Assembly (NCBI GenBank): GCA_017428545.1 | Contig: JAFRQR010000010.1 | Coordinates: 1-34,936 of the forward strand | Source of the DNA: Clostridiales bacterium | GTDB taxonomy: Bacteria; Bacillota; Clostridia; Saccharofermentanales; Saccharofermentanaceae | Length of the DNA: 34,936 nt | Reading direction: 5' to 3' | Shown here: positions 24,001 to 32,017 of the stretch, piece after piece | Numbering within the stretch: the stretch's first letter is position 1 | Layout: every line of letters starts with the position of its first letter | Position numbers and translations under genes: made by a program | Notes under the pieces: generated by a model | The model's database searches: none | The model's input: the letters and a program-made list of their open reading frames with translations, nothing else | Told to the model about the DNA's origin: nothing

Positions 24001-27000
24001 AAAGTGACATATACCATCGGTTCCCAAATAGCATACAAAAGTTTATCATCCGTGCGCTGGACGGCGATAATGCTGTCCGCAGGATAATTCGGAACATACG
24101 GCTGAGCCGCGCCTGTAATTGCATCATTCTGGGGATCTACCCAGACGATGTTTTCCGGATCCGGCTGCACATCAAAACCAAGAAGGAAGAAACCTTCTCT
24201 ATGTTTAAAGTAATTCGTGCCGCCGGTAAGTCCGGTATCCAGATCACTGGTCGCGTACTTGTAAAGATGGATCGCCGCATTGGACTGGATATCGCCGAAG
24301 ACGATCTGTTCTTCGCTTTCATCCATCAGGATCGTACCCACTCCGCTCCATGGAAGATTCGCATCACTTGTAAGATCTTCGCCGGCATCATCGGTCAGGT
24401 AACCGCCGTTTGCGTCCAGTGTCAGGTTCGCAATATTCGGGCGGCGGACAGAACTGTTCGTCTCCTCATATACGGCCTGCATATGAATAATGCTGTTACT
24501 GTCGGCTTGCTGTACATCAATGATGAAATCATCACCCGGATCATAAAGGACACCATCCTCAAGCGGAGTATATGTCGTGATCGTCTGACCATTTACAACT
24601 GTTGTCGAAACGCTCACGACACGCCAGCCGAGGAAGTTGACCGAGTTATCAGTGACGGGCTGACCGTTCTTGGTAAGGTCAGTAGGCTGCTTATAGACGG
24701 TCGTTGCTGCACCATCTGTATAGCTGAACGCTCCCGTTGTCGCATACGGATCCGGATCTGTCCATGTCTGCATCTCACCATTGATCATGTAGCGGTTGCC
24801 ATCAGAGCTGTCCAGCCAGTATTCCGGCGTATACTGGATAGTATAACCGCCATCCAGACGCCATTTCGCCGTCAGAGTAAACGAACCATCCACCGGATCT
24901 GCAAAATTGTAAGGAATGTTTCCACCGTCCTTAAACCATCCGAGGAATACCCAGGTCTCCTGACTGTTGCATTTTCTGTAAAGCTGAGGAGTGGTTCCGT
25001 CAGTTTGTTTCGCAACATAAAGATTCTTCCAGGCATCGAAGCTTAAGTTCTGTGCAGTCATTCCGGGGAAAGCAGATGGAGCAAGATCCCAGTTGGTCTG
25101 TACATACCAGTGCCAGAATTCATAGTACTGATACAACTCTGTATATCCCTGAGAAGGATCATCATTCACGTACATTCCGGTTCCGTCGGTAACATCAATA
25201 TACAGAGCATTTCGCAGATCTGAAGGCAAGCCGGATCCATCGGAAGAATAGTACTGTCCGTTAATGTAGTAATACAGTCTTCCACTATAGTTAGCCGCCG
25301 CCGCATCGCCAATCGGCACATGGGTCCGTGTCACTGCATATTCCGTGACCGTTTCTCCATAGTTACCATTGATATAGGTGGCTTTATCTCTGTTGTATCC
25401 CGTGTCTGCTGCACGTTCGCCATTATCCGGACGATTGAAAGGATCATGGCTATATGAAATACCATTATAAGATCCCGTGTAATTATTCCCTCTGTGGTCA
25501 ATATGGTCGATCTCCGCACCATTGGGGTCAATGAGGATACGGTAACTGATGGGTTTATAGACAGCATAAAGCACAACGCTACCGTCTGGCATCGTGGTGT
25601 TGAAATTGAAAGGTTTGCCCACGCCGTCAGGATTCTCATACCAGCCGGCAAAGGAATGTCCGGCAGGAGTAGCCGCTTCTGCAACATCCGAATAGAGATC
25701 TGCACCTACCAGAGACTGTCCATACCGTCTAGTAGTGTTATTGCCTACAGTAGTACTTGGATTCGTTGCTCCGGAACCATATACATAAGTAATGCTATGT
25801 TCATTTGCAAGAAAATAGAATTCTATGATCATACCGTTACCGACACCGGCTTCGGTAAGTTCAGGGATCGCATACCCGTTATATGTACCTGAGAGCGCAC
25901 CGCGCGTTCCGGCAGAATTGATTTGATAACTTTCCGCCGGCTTGTTATTTCCATTTCCATCTCCATAACCAAGGAACGTCGGCGCAGTCTGCATGTTCGG
26001 ATAACTTCTATCTCCCGCTGAAACAATTGTAGAAAAAGAAGGCGTTGCCGGATAAGATCCTGTTTCCGGGTCTTCCAAGTAAACCCGATACAAATAGTTG
26101 TTTGTGTTAACCTGATATCTGCAACGGAATTCCTGTGCAATACCAACGTCCGATGGGATTGCCGTGCATGTAGCAGGATCAACGTTCTGCTTTCCGGCAT
26201 TATAATTAGTATAAGTAGCCCCTGTGAGAATCAGATCCTCGGTCATCGTTTCAAAAGTACCTTTGATACTAGTTTTCTGGGTCGCCCAGAAATAACTGTT
26301 TTGCTGAGGGATCCATCCGATAAAACGGCACCCGGGTCTTCCGGGTTGTGACCCCGGATAACGATCAAGGATCGATTCTCCATATTTAGCAGTCAAGTCA
26401 TAGTAAAAAATCATGCAATCTGCTGAAACAGAATAGTATCCACATGTTGCAAAATCCGCCGGCATTGTTGTTCCCACAGAACTTCTGTTATTATTCGTTC
26501 CGGGAGCAAATTCATTATAATTGTCGGTGTTGGTAATCAAACTAACATAAAATTCCCACGTTCCAGAGATAGACGTTTGCTTGTAAAGCGTTCCTGTATA
26601 TGTCAGCGTTGCCGCTCTCTGGGTATTGTAATACCATCCCTGCGAATCATTAAGAAGGGTCTGCATAGCTCCACTAACAAAACCCTGATTATAACTTGTA
26701 TTAGTATCGCCATTATCTACACGGAGATAGCGAGTATCGGAATAAGGATTACCGTTGTATGTCCATGTATTTTCTGTTCTGTCGACCCAATAAAGTTGAG
26801 GATACTGGTAGTTCCAAACATTTCCTGTCCTTCGATAATACACGGTAGGATAAACAACATTTGCACGATTCACTACATTGTGGTTCGAATCATAGATGGT
26901 GCCTGTGTATTCGGCAGCACCGTTATTTGTCTGCGAGAGATAATGCGTTGTCGTCGAACTATATGCTAACTCTACAACGCTGCCATTGACCACACCATAC

Positions 27001-30000
27001 TGAGTTCCGTTATTGCCGGCGGTCTGCAGATAGCGATAACCAGTATAATCATTCCGCACATCTTCCATGCCGGCATATGTATACCCTCCATTGCCATCAG
27101 GCGTCAGAGCAACATAACTGCCATTGACAAGGCCATATACGGTTCCGGAATAAGTCTCTGCCTCAGAAGAAGTCATGGATGTGTATGTTGTTACAGATCC
27201 ATTGGTACTTGTCCTGCGAGCAAAACCTACGTCAAAGCGAAGGGTATATACGTTTCTGTCGTAATAGACATTTACGATGGTAGATCCGTCACCATCGATC
27301 ACCTGCTGCTGGATTCCGGACTGGATGCCGGCTGTATCTTTGTCCTGATCCGAACTGAGATGGGCAAATCTCAGTTTGTTGTCGGTATAAGCTTCCTCTG
27401 TAGTAGCCAACTGAGCAGCTTCGGTCATTTCGCCGGAGAAGCCGCTCAAAATTTTGTAATTCATCATTGTATAGTTGTCATCATTAGCATTTTCCAGCCA
27501 GTAGATAACAGTATAATTTACAGTAGTAGGTGTCCACTTTGCGTAGACAGTAAGCTCATCGATGGATTTGTAGAAGTAGAGTCTTCCGTCCGAAGTGATC
27601 TCATAGAGTTTAGTCGTACCGTCAACGTCGTAGAAGATCTGTCCTTTTACAGCATTAACAAACGCACCTGTCGCATCGGTGATCTGTGTACCGGTTCCAT
27701 TGAGATCACTATCCTGACTCAGATACCAACCGCCGAAAACATAGCCTGGACGTGAAGTAGTCGGGAATTTATCTAAATATGTTCCTTTTCCTTCGTCATT
27801 CGTCAGTCGGTATTCGGCACCGACATACTTCGCGCCGTTTCCGGAACGGCCCGTGTTATAGTAGATCCAGCGTGCCTCGGCAAATACCGGATACAGATCC
27901 AGAGCAGAGAGCGTGGACCCGGACTTATTTACGGTAATTCTGTATCCTGTGTTGGCAGCACCGGCTTCTTCAGTGGAACCGTTATGCAAGATGTTTCTTT
28001 CTTCTCCACCGTTGTCCAGAGTCTCATAATACAGTACAGTCTGCGGATCAGACGGAACAGAAAAGTCCACTGTTTCCCATCCGGCGAAGATCTCATGTTT
28101 TGGATCGGGGCTCGGTCCCTGCACATCGCCGATACGTACGACTGCAGAATTGTTCTGACCGAAAACGACCAGCCTGCGGGTAAGAAGGTTATTTCTCAAA
28201 CCTTCGTCTGCCTTCTTATCGCCCATATGGAAGTTAACGAAGTAGTAATCCTCATATACCGGGGCGATATAGACATGCGCTGTTCCCTCGGCATCCAGTA
28301 CAGCGGTACCGGTAGTTTGACCGATAGACCATGTAACGGATTCGCCTGTTTCGATCTTTCCGTTACCATTCTCATCGACCGGAGTAATGCTGATCGCTGT
28401 CTGATCGTCGATCTTCTTCGGATCCGGCCAGGTATATGTGATGGAACCGTTATAATACGGAGAAGCAGTTGCACTGCTGTTATACGCGGTGGAATCTTCC
28501 GATGCATCTACGGTATACCAGCCATAGAAGAAGCTGACTTCGTTTCCGTAGTTGTCCTTTTTATTCGGAGGATTAACGATCTGTTCGAGTGTCTCGCCAT
28601 CTCTCAGGATCTGGGAGACCTGATACTCGTTATGCTTATTCAGGAACTCATAAGCCGGTGCCGTATAAGAATATCCGGAACCGCTATTGTTCTCCTGATA
28701 GTCTCGTCCGATATAGTGGAACTCCACTCTCGGCGTAATGATCTCGCCACCTTCATGTTCAACAACTACATATACGCTGAAGGAGTTCGCATTGAAGATG
28801 ACCGATTTATCTTTTACATCGATATTTCCGCTTACCAGTTCTGCCGAACTGTTCGTATCTTCCATGTGATAAACATCCACGGAATCTGTCTTGAGCGCAT
28901 CACTCTTAAACTGAACCTGAAGAGCAGATTCACTCGGCTGCCAGGTAATGCCCAGAAGCTTCATGAGCTCGTTGGCATAGATCTTGATGTCATATGCAAC
29001 GAGAGCGTTTTTGCCGTCGACGGAAACGTCCACGCGCTTGGCTTCGACGATGCCGGTGGACGGCATGCTGCCGGAGATGATGATATCGTCATTACTGTAA
29101 AGAGGTCCTGACTTCGTTCCGGATGAGGATACGGCCTTATCGATCGTCGCGGTCACAAGCCGGGAGATAAGGCTGAAGTCCAGGAAAGAGAATACGGAGA
29201 ATCCGTCTGTTTCGAAGCTGACGGTCGTTCCTTTTGTCGAAGCGGAAAGCTCTTCGGCCTGATTTCCTTCGAAGTGAACGACTTTGACATCGTCGACATT
29301 TTCCGTGTCGAGAAGTTCGACTTTTACCTTGACCGTGGAACCATCGACCGGCTGGTAGCTCACGCCATCTTTCACCAGAGAGATGTCGAAGAACTTTCCG
29401 TAAGAAACACTGTGAATACTCTCTCCAAGTGCTTTTGTCGCGCTGGTGAGATAGCCGGCATAATCGCTGTCATCTACCTCGGTAACTTTCAGCTGGGCAT
29501 CCGACGGGATACCGCTGCTTTCTGTAAAGGTAGCCGTGATCTTATAGGTATTTCCGTCACTGGCCTGGATCGTCGTGGTAACGATCGTGCTGACGATACC
29601 ATATACGGAGAAGCCTTCCGCGTCGAATCCGACAACTGTGGATTCACCTTCGCTGGAAGTGGTGTTTTCAACGACTTCTGCGCTTCCGTTGCCGGGGGCT
29701 TCCGGGAAATGGACAACGTTCAGATCTTCCGTGTCCGCATCTTCGAGAATGATCTGCATATTTACTTTCGATCCATCCTCAGGCTGAAGCTCCACACCGT
29801 CTTTTACGATACTGATATCGAAGAAGTGCGCATATCCGATCGCGTCACTTTCGAGGGCAGCCTGCGTGTCGGCAAGGTATGCGTCATACTCATCACCGGC
29901 GGGAATCTCTTTTACATCCAGTTCCGCATCCGAAGGAATACCGGAATCAGCTGCGCATGTTGCGTAGAATGTGTATTTTTTTCCGGAGCTGTCGGTCATT

Positions 30001-30185
30001 GTCTTCTGAAGACAAGCAACCGTACCCGGATCCTGCGATGTTGCGTCTGTTATGACGTTGTCGCTGAAGATCGAGAAGGATGGCAGATGCAGCATTCCGG
30101 CCGGAAAAACAGACAAAAGCATAGAAGCGGCGAGAACCGTTGAAATAGAACTGCGCAACTTTTTTGCTAATCTGCTCTTAAGCAT
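21015..30185 (-). CDS. Giant (3056-aa) sortase-anchored adhesin with InlB-type repeats and pilin-like domains
   Basis: A very large surface protein. Residues 1-40: signal peptide. About 50-210 and 215-345: two related modules (GIPSDA-L-V-E, FFDISLVKDG, QPVDGS-V, VVHF, FSVY endings), with a third, diverged copy to about 480. About 520-2330: many InlB/Listeria-Bacteroides-type repeats marked by GWY/GW motifs (YVFGGWYLSQD, HSFAGWYENPDG, VFLGWFKDGG, YSFLGWAYSET) and YTVIYWLENAN-like strands. Within this lies a Tyr/Asn/Thr-rich stretch (about 1000-1220). From about 2330: several Spy0128/DUF7601- or CnaB-like domains (YIHKDVP, ISVEKILIG, VKFVKVDQAG, ITIVKAFND, VTVKKEVVG). The end is IAPTGY, a TM helix and RKKRREED, a non-LPXTG sorting signal. 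Its ATG overlaps the sortase stop by 8 bp, so the two are coupled. Confidence 0.85.
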   Translation of the reverse strand: MLKSRLAKKLRSSISTVLAASMLLSVFPAGMLHLPSFSIFSDNVITDATSQDPGTVACLQKTMTDSSGKKYTFYATCAADSGIPSDAELDVKEIPAGDEYDAYLADTQAALESDAIGYAHFFDISIVKDGVELQPEDGSKVNMQIILEDADTEDLNVVHFPEAPGNGSAEVVENTTSSEGESTVVGFDAEGFSVYGIVSTIVTTTIQASDGNTYKITATFTESSGIPSDAQLKVTEVDDSDYAGYLTSATKALGESIHSVSYGKFFDISLVKDGVSYQPVDGSTVKVKVELLDTENVDDVKVVHFEGNQAEELSASTKGTTVSFETDGFSVFSFLDFSLISRLVTATIDKAVSSSGTKSGPLYSNDDIIISGSMPSTGIVEAKRVDVSVDGKNALVAYDIKIYANELMKLLGITWQPSESALQVQFKSDALKTDSVDVYHMEDTNSSAELVSGNIDVKDKSVIFNANSFSVYVVVEHEGGEIITPRVEFHYIGRDYQENNSGSGYSYTAPAYEFLNKHNEYQVSQILRDGETLEQIVNPPNKKDNYGNEVSFFYGWYTVDASEDSTAYNSSATASPYYNGSITYTWPDPKKIDDQTAISITPVDENGNGKIETGESVTWSIGQTTGTAVLDAEGTAHVYIAPVYEDYYFVNFHMGDKKADEGLRNNLLTRRLVVFGQNNSAVVRIGDVQGPSPDPKHEIFAGWETVDFSVPSDPQTVLYYETLDNGGEERNILHNGSTEEAGAANTGYRITVNKSGSTLSALDLYPVFAEARWIYYNTGRSGNGAKYVGAEYRLTNDEGKGTYLDKFPTTSRPGYVFGGWYLSQDSDLNGTGTQITDATGAFVNAVKGQIFYDVDGTTKLYEITSDGRLYFYKSIDELTVYAKWTPTTVNYTVIYWLENANDDNYTMMNYKILSGFSGEMTEAAQLATTEEAYTDNKLRFAHLSSDQDKDTAGIQSGIQQQVIDGDGSTIVNVYYDRNVYTLRFDVGFARRTSTNGSVTTYTSMTSSEAETYSGTVYGLVNGSYVALTPDGNGGYTYAGMEDVRNDYTGYRYLQTAGNNGTQYGVVNGSVVELAYSSTTTHYLSQTNNGAAEYTGTIYDSNHNVVNRANVVYPTVYYRRTGNVWNYQYPQLYWVDRTENTWTYNGNPYSDTRYLRVDNGDTNTSYNQGFVSGAMQTLLNDSQGWYYNTQRAATLTYTGTLYKQTSISGTWEFYVSLITNTDNYNEFAPGTNNNRSSVGTTMPADFATCGYYSVSADCMIFYYDLTAKYGESILDRYPGSQPGRPGCRFIGWIPQQNSYFWATQKTSIKGTFETMTEDLILTGATYTNYNAGKQNVDPATCTAIPSDVGIAQEFRCRYQVNTNNYLYRVYLEDPETGSYPATPSFSTIVSAGDRSYPNMQTAPTFLGYGDGNGNNKPAESYQINSAGTRGALSGTYNGYAIPELTEAGVGNGMIIEFYFLANEHSITYVYGSGATNPSTTVGNNTTRRYGQSLVGADLYSDVAEAATPAGHSFAGWYENPDGVGKPFNFNTTMPDGSVVLYAVYKPISYRILIDPNGAEIDHIDHRGNNYTGSYNGISYSHDPFNRPDNGERAADTGYNRDKATYINGNYGETVTEYAVTRTHVPIGDAAAANYSGRLYYYINGQYYSSDGSGLPSDLRNALYIDVTDGTGMYVNDDPSQGYTELYQYYEFWHWYVQTNWDLAPSAFPGMTAQNLSFDAWKNLYVAKQTDGTTPQLYRKCNSQETWVFLGWFKDGGNIPYNFADPVDGSFTLTAKWRLDGGYTIQYTPEYWLDSSDGNRYMINGEMQTWTDPDPYATTGAFSYTDGAATTVYKQPTDLTKNGQPVTDNSVNFLGWRVVSVSTTVVNGQTITTYTPLEDGVLYDPGDDFIIDVQQADSNSIIHMQAVYEETNSSVRRPNIANLTLDANGGYLTDDAGEDLTSDANLPWSGVGTILMDESEEQIVFGDIQSNAAIHLYKYATSDLDTGLTGGTNYFKHREGFFLLGFDVQPDPENIVWVDPQNDAITGAAQPYVPNYPADSIIAVQRTDDKLLYAIWEPMVYVTFENKTNGEVKFTLSSANGALEVINVKNGMYDRTPLNSSDEITLAPAGQDGDTVTLAFPKGAERTITVSGTNNLGPGKVLMWDTSIALQNDRTYSSRPAVDPDPTNDLAAPDTEFNHTVNNSTHTHALASGEKNNLQDFTFDEKLLVNKNPLTVTFTSRDNAYALLLNDNWNGDGTGGGQQEIDYGLNDIQPDTSVTPAVPKSQILPVTSTRLGYSFLGWAYSETATVPDFPATGGKIDDLNKDDGFFSTGTVIIDNVITRTLYAVWEPLKDAVYIHKDVPAPGNQTKLFDFTVKITGSYHIGNQSYDIIKATNGNGTEPSKVFSIRHGEYLRVVTTNDHAVESGHNTAYIQVEVEVYKPVTQNGNVTYEKDDTRSGIIRWETTVNNPTSSNGFTGLLITVTETPVIHYNTSVTLDYEGQDNEIKLGDSSFTMAQVPQTVVTNKVSWSNPDAYGTVNYKNEIETYDISVEKILIGNSTLAEDFNFTASYVLDKGQSDEVTVDPATDPSPFIVTSGTPNTVALKDIPAGAELTITEEQNDNYDTEISRDGGTAISGKTITFDVAADSTVVYTNTLKSYPVKFVKVDQAGTPGVVAATFNLVNSTGKYNIGSNLQAYDNAGSDGVFYVSGADNGSGVAYEPLYAGQTYTLTETFTETGYLGLNGPVTVKVSGDENDPFTISSPFVKAEWDSTNNVWIFKVTNVEKKDITIVKAFNDPLIHQRTFKFTWSYRYDSNGDTSIDPATEIFSGDFTLSPVSGSSASTKLSVPVGATNLVVTELHENVSNTDQYKWVADTYDTTRQFNNETATNGYDYTIGHVTDEATITFTNTRKTVDVTVKKEVVGEGGTFDFESLLSYSAAIGNYTLNNNGTASDTTDDLITGTDGKAVFSLSPAKNGEDTIVLTVPYGAYLTVTETSTGPYTTAVQVGTQAQTANLTTGQLTITEDITITFTNSEVTIAPTGYEADSTPYMWIFLLGLMILIAMNAPFLYLRKKRREED

Positions 30186-31344
30186 CTGCTGTCTCCTCTG
30201 CTAAATTGTCTTCATCCTTTTTACGCCTTAAGCAGAACTCCTCTGTTGCCATAGCCAGCCCGAGGACGATCAGCATCCACGGCGTATATTTATCCAGGAT
30301 CGCCATCGGGAGCGTCATGTCTTCGTAAAGGATAAAGATCACGGCACTGATGATGGCCAGGATGATATTCAGTGAAAGACCTGTATAGTCTTTCCACGTC
30401 TTCTTTTCTTCTTTCTTCCTATCCATGAAGTCCAATGCATAAGGAAGGATGGTTACAAATGTCAGGAACAGGCAGAACAGATTTACGATCGACCAGCTGC
30501 CGCCTTTTCCTCCGGCTTCACCGGTCTTAACGATGACGGCCTTTCCGCCTTTATCTTCCGCCGCATCCTGTCGGTTGATTCCGTCCTGATCCGGCTCCGG
30601 AACGACCTTTTTGCCTTCTTCCGTAAGACTGCAGATCAGTACGACTCTTCCGTCGGTAATGCCTCCTTCGCAGGTGGAAAGAACGAGGAACTTATCCGCG
30701 GAAGTGATCGCCGGATTGCTGTTGACCAGATGGACATCGGCATTATTACTGATCAGATCCTGATACCCGGTCCAGTCGAGAGAGGTCCGGTCGTAGATCG
30801 CTTTTTCATACGCGTTCGTTTTGACGACCGAGATCACATCGATGTCATATACTTCTTTTAAAGTGACCAGCGATCCGCTCAGATGCGCATTAAAGAAATC
30901 CGCATCGAGATATTTGGAAAGATCTCCGAACATAGCACCGTTATCCATGTGGTGCCCGTAAATGAGCGTATACGAATCGCTGAAATCGTTACTGTTCTTC
31001 GCCTGGATGTAGATCGATCCCGTAAGAGATTGTGCCTGATATACATCGTGATTTGCATAATAGACATCATCCAGACCCTGGACGACCGGATAGTCGATGT
31101 GAGTGTCATCGATCGTGATCCAGCCGGATGCGTCCGTAATATTGGCAAGAAGTGCATCGATGGAAACCACATCGCCCTGCACCTCCGGCTTATACTGGAT
31201 CATTGCGGAACCGTATGCGCGGCTCTGCACATACTGGTTTTCATAGAGCATATAGCCGGAAAAGGCCATAACGGACACAGCGGTGGCGGTTGCCACTGAA
31301 GAAAGGATCGTATTTGCTATTTTCAGTACCGAAGCAAATGCCAT
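30178..31344 (-). CDS. Class B-like sortase with multi-TM C-terminal tail
   Basis: A 388-aa sortase, a transpeptidase that joins or anchors surface proteins. Catalytic residues are H131 (LIYGHHMDNGAMFGDL), C225 (LSTCEGG) and R233 (DGRVVLICSL); the YGHHM...MF pattern fits class B. An N-terminal TM anchor spans about residues 10-32. Unlike standard class B enzymes, a linker with several Lys/Gly is followed by three or four hydrophobic segments (about 285-370). The RBS AGGAGA precedes the ATG, 9 bp after the preceding gene. Its position between a pilin-like gene and a giant adhesin suggests it builds or anchors that structure; class C enzymes usually polymerise pili, so its exact role is open. 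Confidence 0.88.
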   Translation of the reverse strand: MAFASVLKIANTILSSVATATAVSVMAFSGYMLYENQYVQSRAYGSAMIQYKPEVQGDVVSIDALLANITDASGWITIDDTHIDYPVVQGLDDVYYANHDVYQAQSLTGSIYIQAKNSNDFSDSYTLIYGHHMDNGAMFGDLSKYLDADFFNAHLSGSLVTLKEVYDIDVISVVKTNAYEKAIYDRTSLDWTGYQDLISNNADVHLVNSNPAITSADKFLVLSTCEGGITDGRVVLICSLTEEGKKVVPEPDQDGINRQDAAEDKGGKAVIVKTGEAGGKGGSWSIVNLFCLFLTFVTILPYALDFMDRKKEEKKTWKDYTGLSLNIILAIISAVIFILYEDMTLPMAILDKYTPWMLIVLGLAMATEEFCLRRKKDEDNLAEETADA

Positions 31345-31353
31345 TTATTTCTC

Positions 31354-31917
31354 CTAAAAATTGTGATTTCGAATCACCATTAGCAGTGTGCCCAGAATCT
31401 CATCGGCATCGACAGTTCCGTAGTACCTGCTGTCGACTCCCGTTCTCCGGTTGTCTCCCAGAACGAAGTATTCACCTTCTTTTAGTGTAAGCGGATACTC
31501 CAGAAATTCCGTATAGGGATAGGTCTGAGTGTAGATATTGTCTTCCACGAGAAGATTACCGTTGACTTTAACGCCTCCGTCTTCCGTGATCTCTACAGTA
31601 TCTCCGGGAACGGCGATGACACGGGAAATGCAAGTGTTACCGTCTTTCTTAAAGACGATCACATCGTGTGCCGCAGGCTTTTTATCCAATCGGGAATAGA
31701 TGATCCGGTCTCCCATGTTCAGGGCCGGAGACATGTCGAGCGTGCCGACTGTCTGTGTCCCGATGATGAAAGTGAACATGACCCACAAACAAATGACTAT
31801 GATAAAGCTGTTGCGGACAAATCTCCTGATTCCGGGCTTGGATTTAGAGAGTTCGTCACGTATTTTTTTCAGCTTTTCTTTGAACATCAGTTTTGCGAAG
31901 AAGCAAGAACCGGTCAT
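31354..31917 (-). CDS. SipA-like signal peptidase homologue lacking the catalytic dyad
   Basis: A 187-aa membrane protein with a type I signal peptidase fold: TM at about residues 37-54, box B GTLDMSPALNMGDRII, box D CISRVIAVPGDTVEI and box E GDNRRTGVDSRYYG. In active enzymes box B has Ser two residues ahead of Pro-Thr-Leu (SM-P); here it is Asp (D61). The catalytic Lys of box D (K-R-V) is Ser (S98). This matches the state of streptococcal SipA pilus proteins, which have an Asp at the Ser position and are needed for pilus polymerisation rather than cleavage. Lying between pilin and sortase, it is very probably a pilus assembly factor. A start at 31887 is possible; neither start has a strong RBS. 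Confidence 0.85.
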   Translation of the reverse strand: MTGSCFFAKLMFKEKLKKIRDELSKSKPGIRRFVRNSFIIVICLWVMFTFIIGTQTVGTLDMSPALNMGDRIIYSRLDKKPAAHDVIVFKKDGNTCISRVIAVPGDTVEITEDGGVKVNGNLLVEDNIYTQTYPYTEFLEYPLTLKEGEYFVLGDNRRTGVDSRYYGTVDADEILGTLLMVIRNHNF

Positions 31918-32017
31918 TGGTTTATGACTAGTTCCTGCTTATTTCCCTTCTCAAATTTGCGGTACACATTTCTCTATGAAACCGTTTCAAAAGCACTTTT
32001 CCGCGAAGATCCCGGGA

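Noticed and set aside
21003..30143. Several 290-470-codon plus-strand frames opposite the giant adhesin gene
   Set aside because: They are spread along the antisense of a single uninterrupted 3056-codon frame and share its periodicity; none has start signals or domain-like sequence.
31354..31917. Active type I signal peptidase
   Set aside because: The Ser and Lys of the catalytic dyad are Asp and Ser, so ordinary cleavage activity is unlikely.
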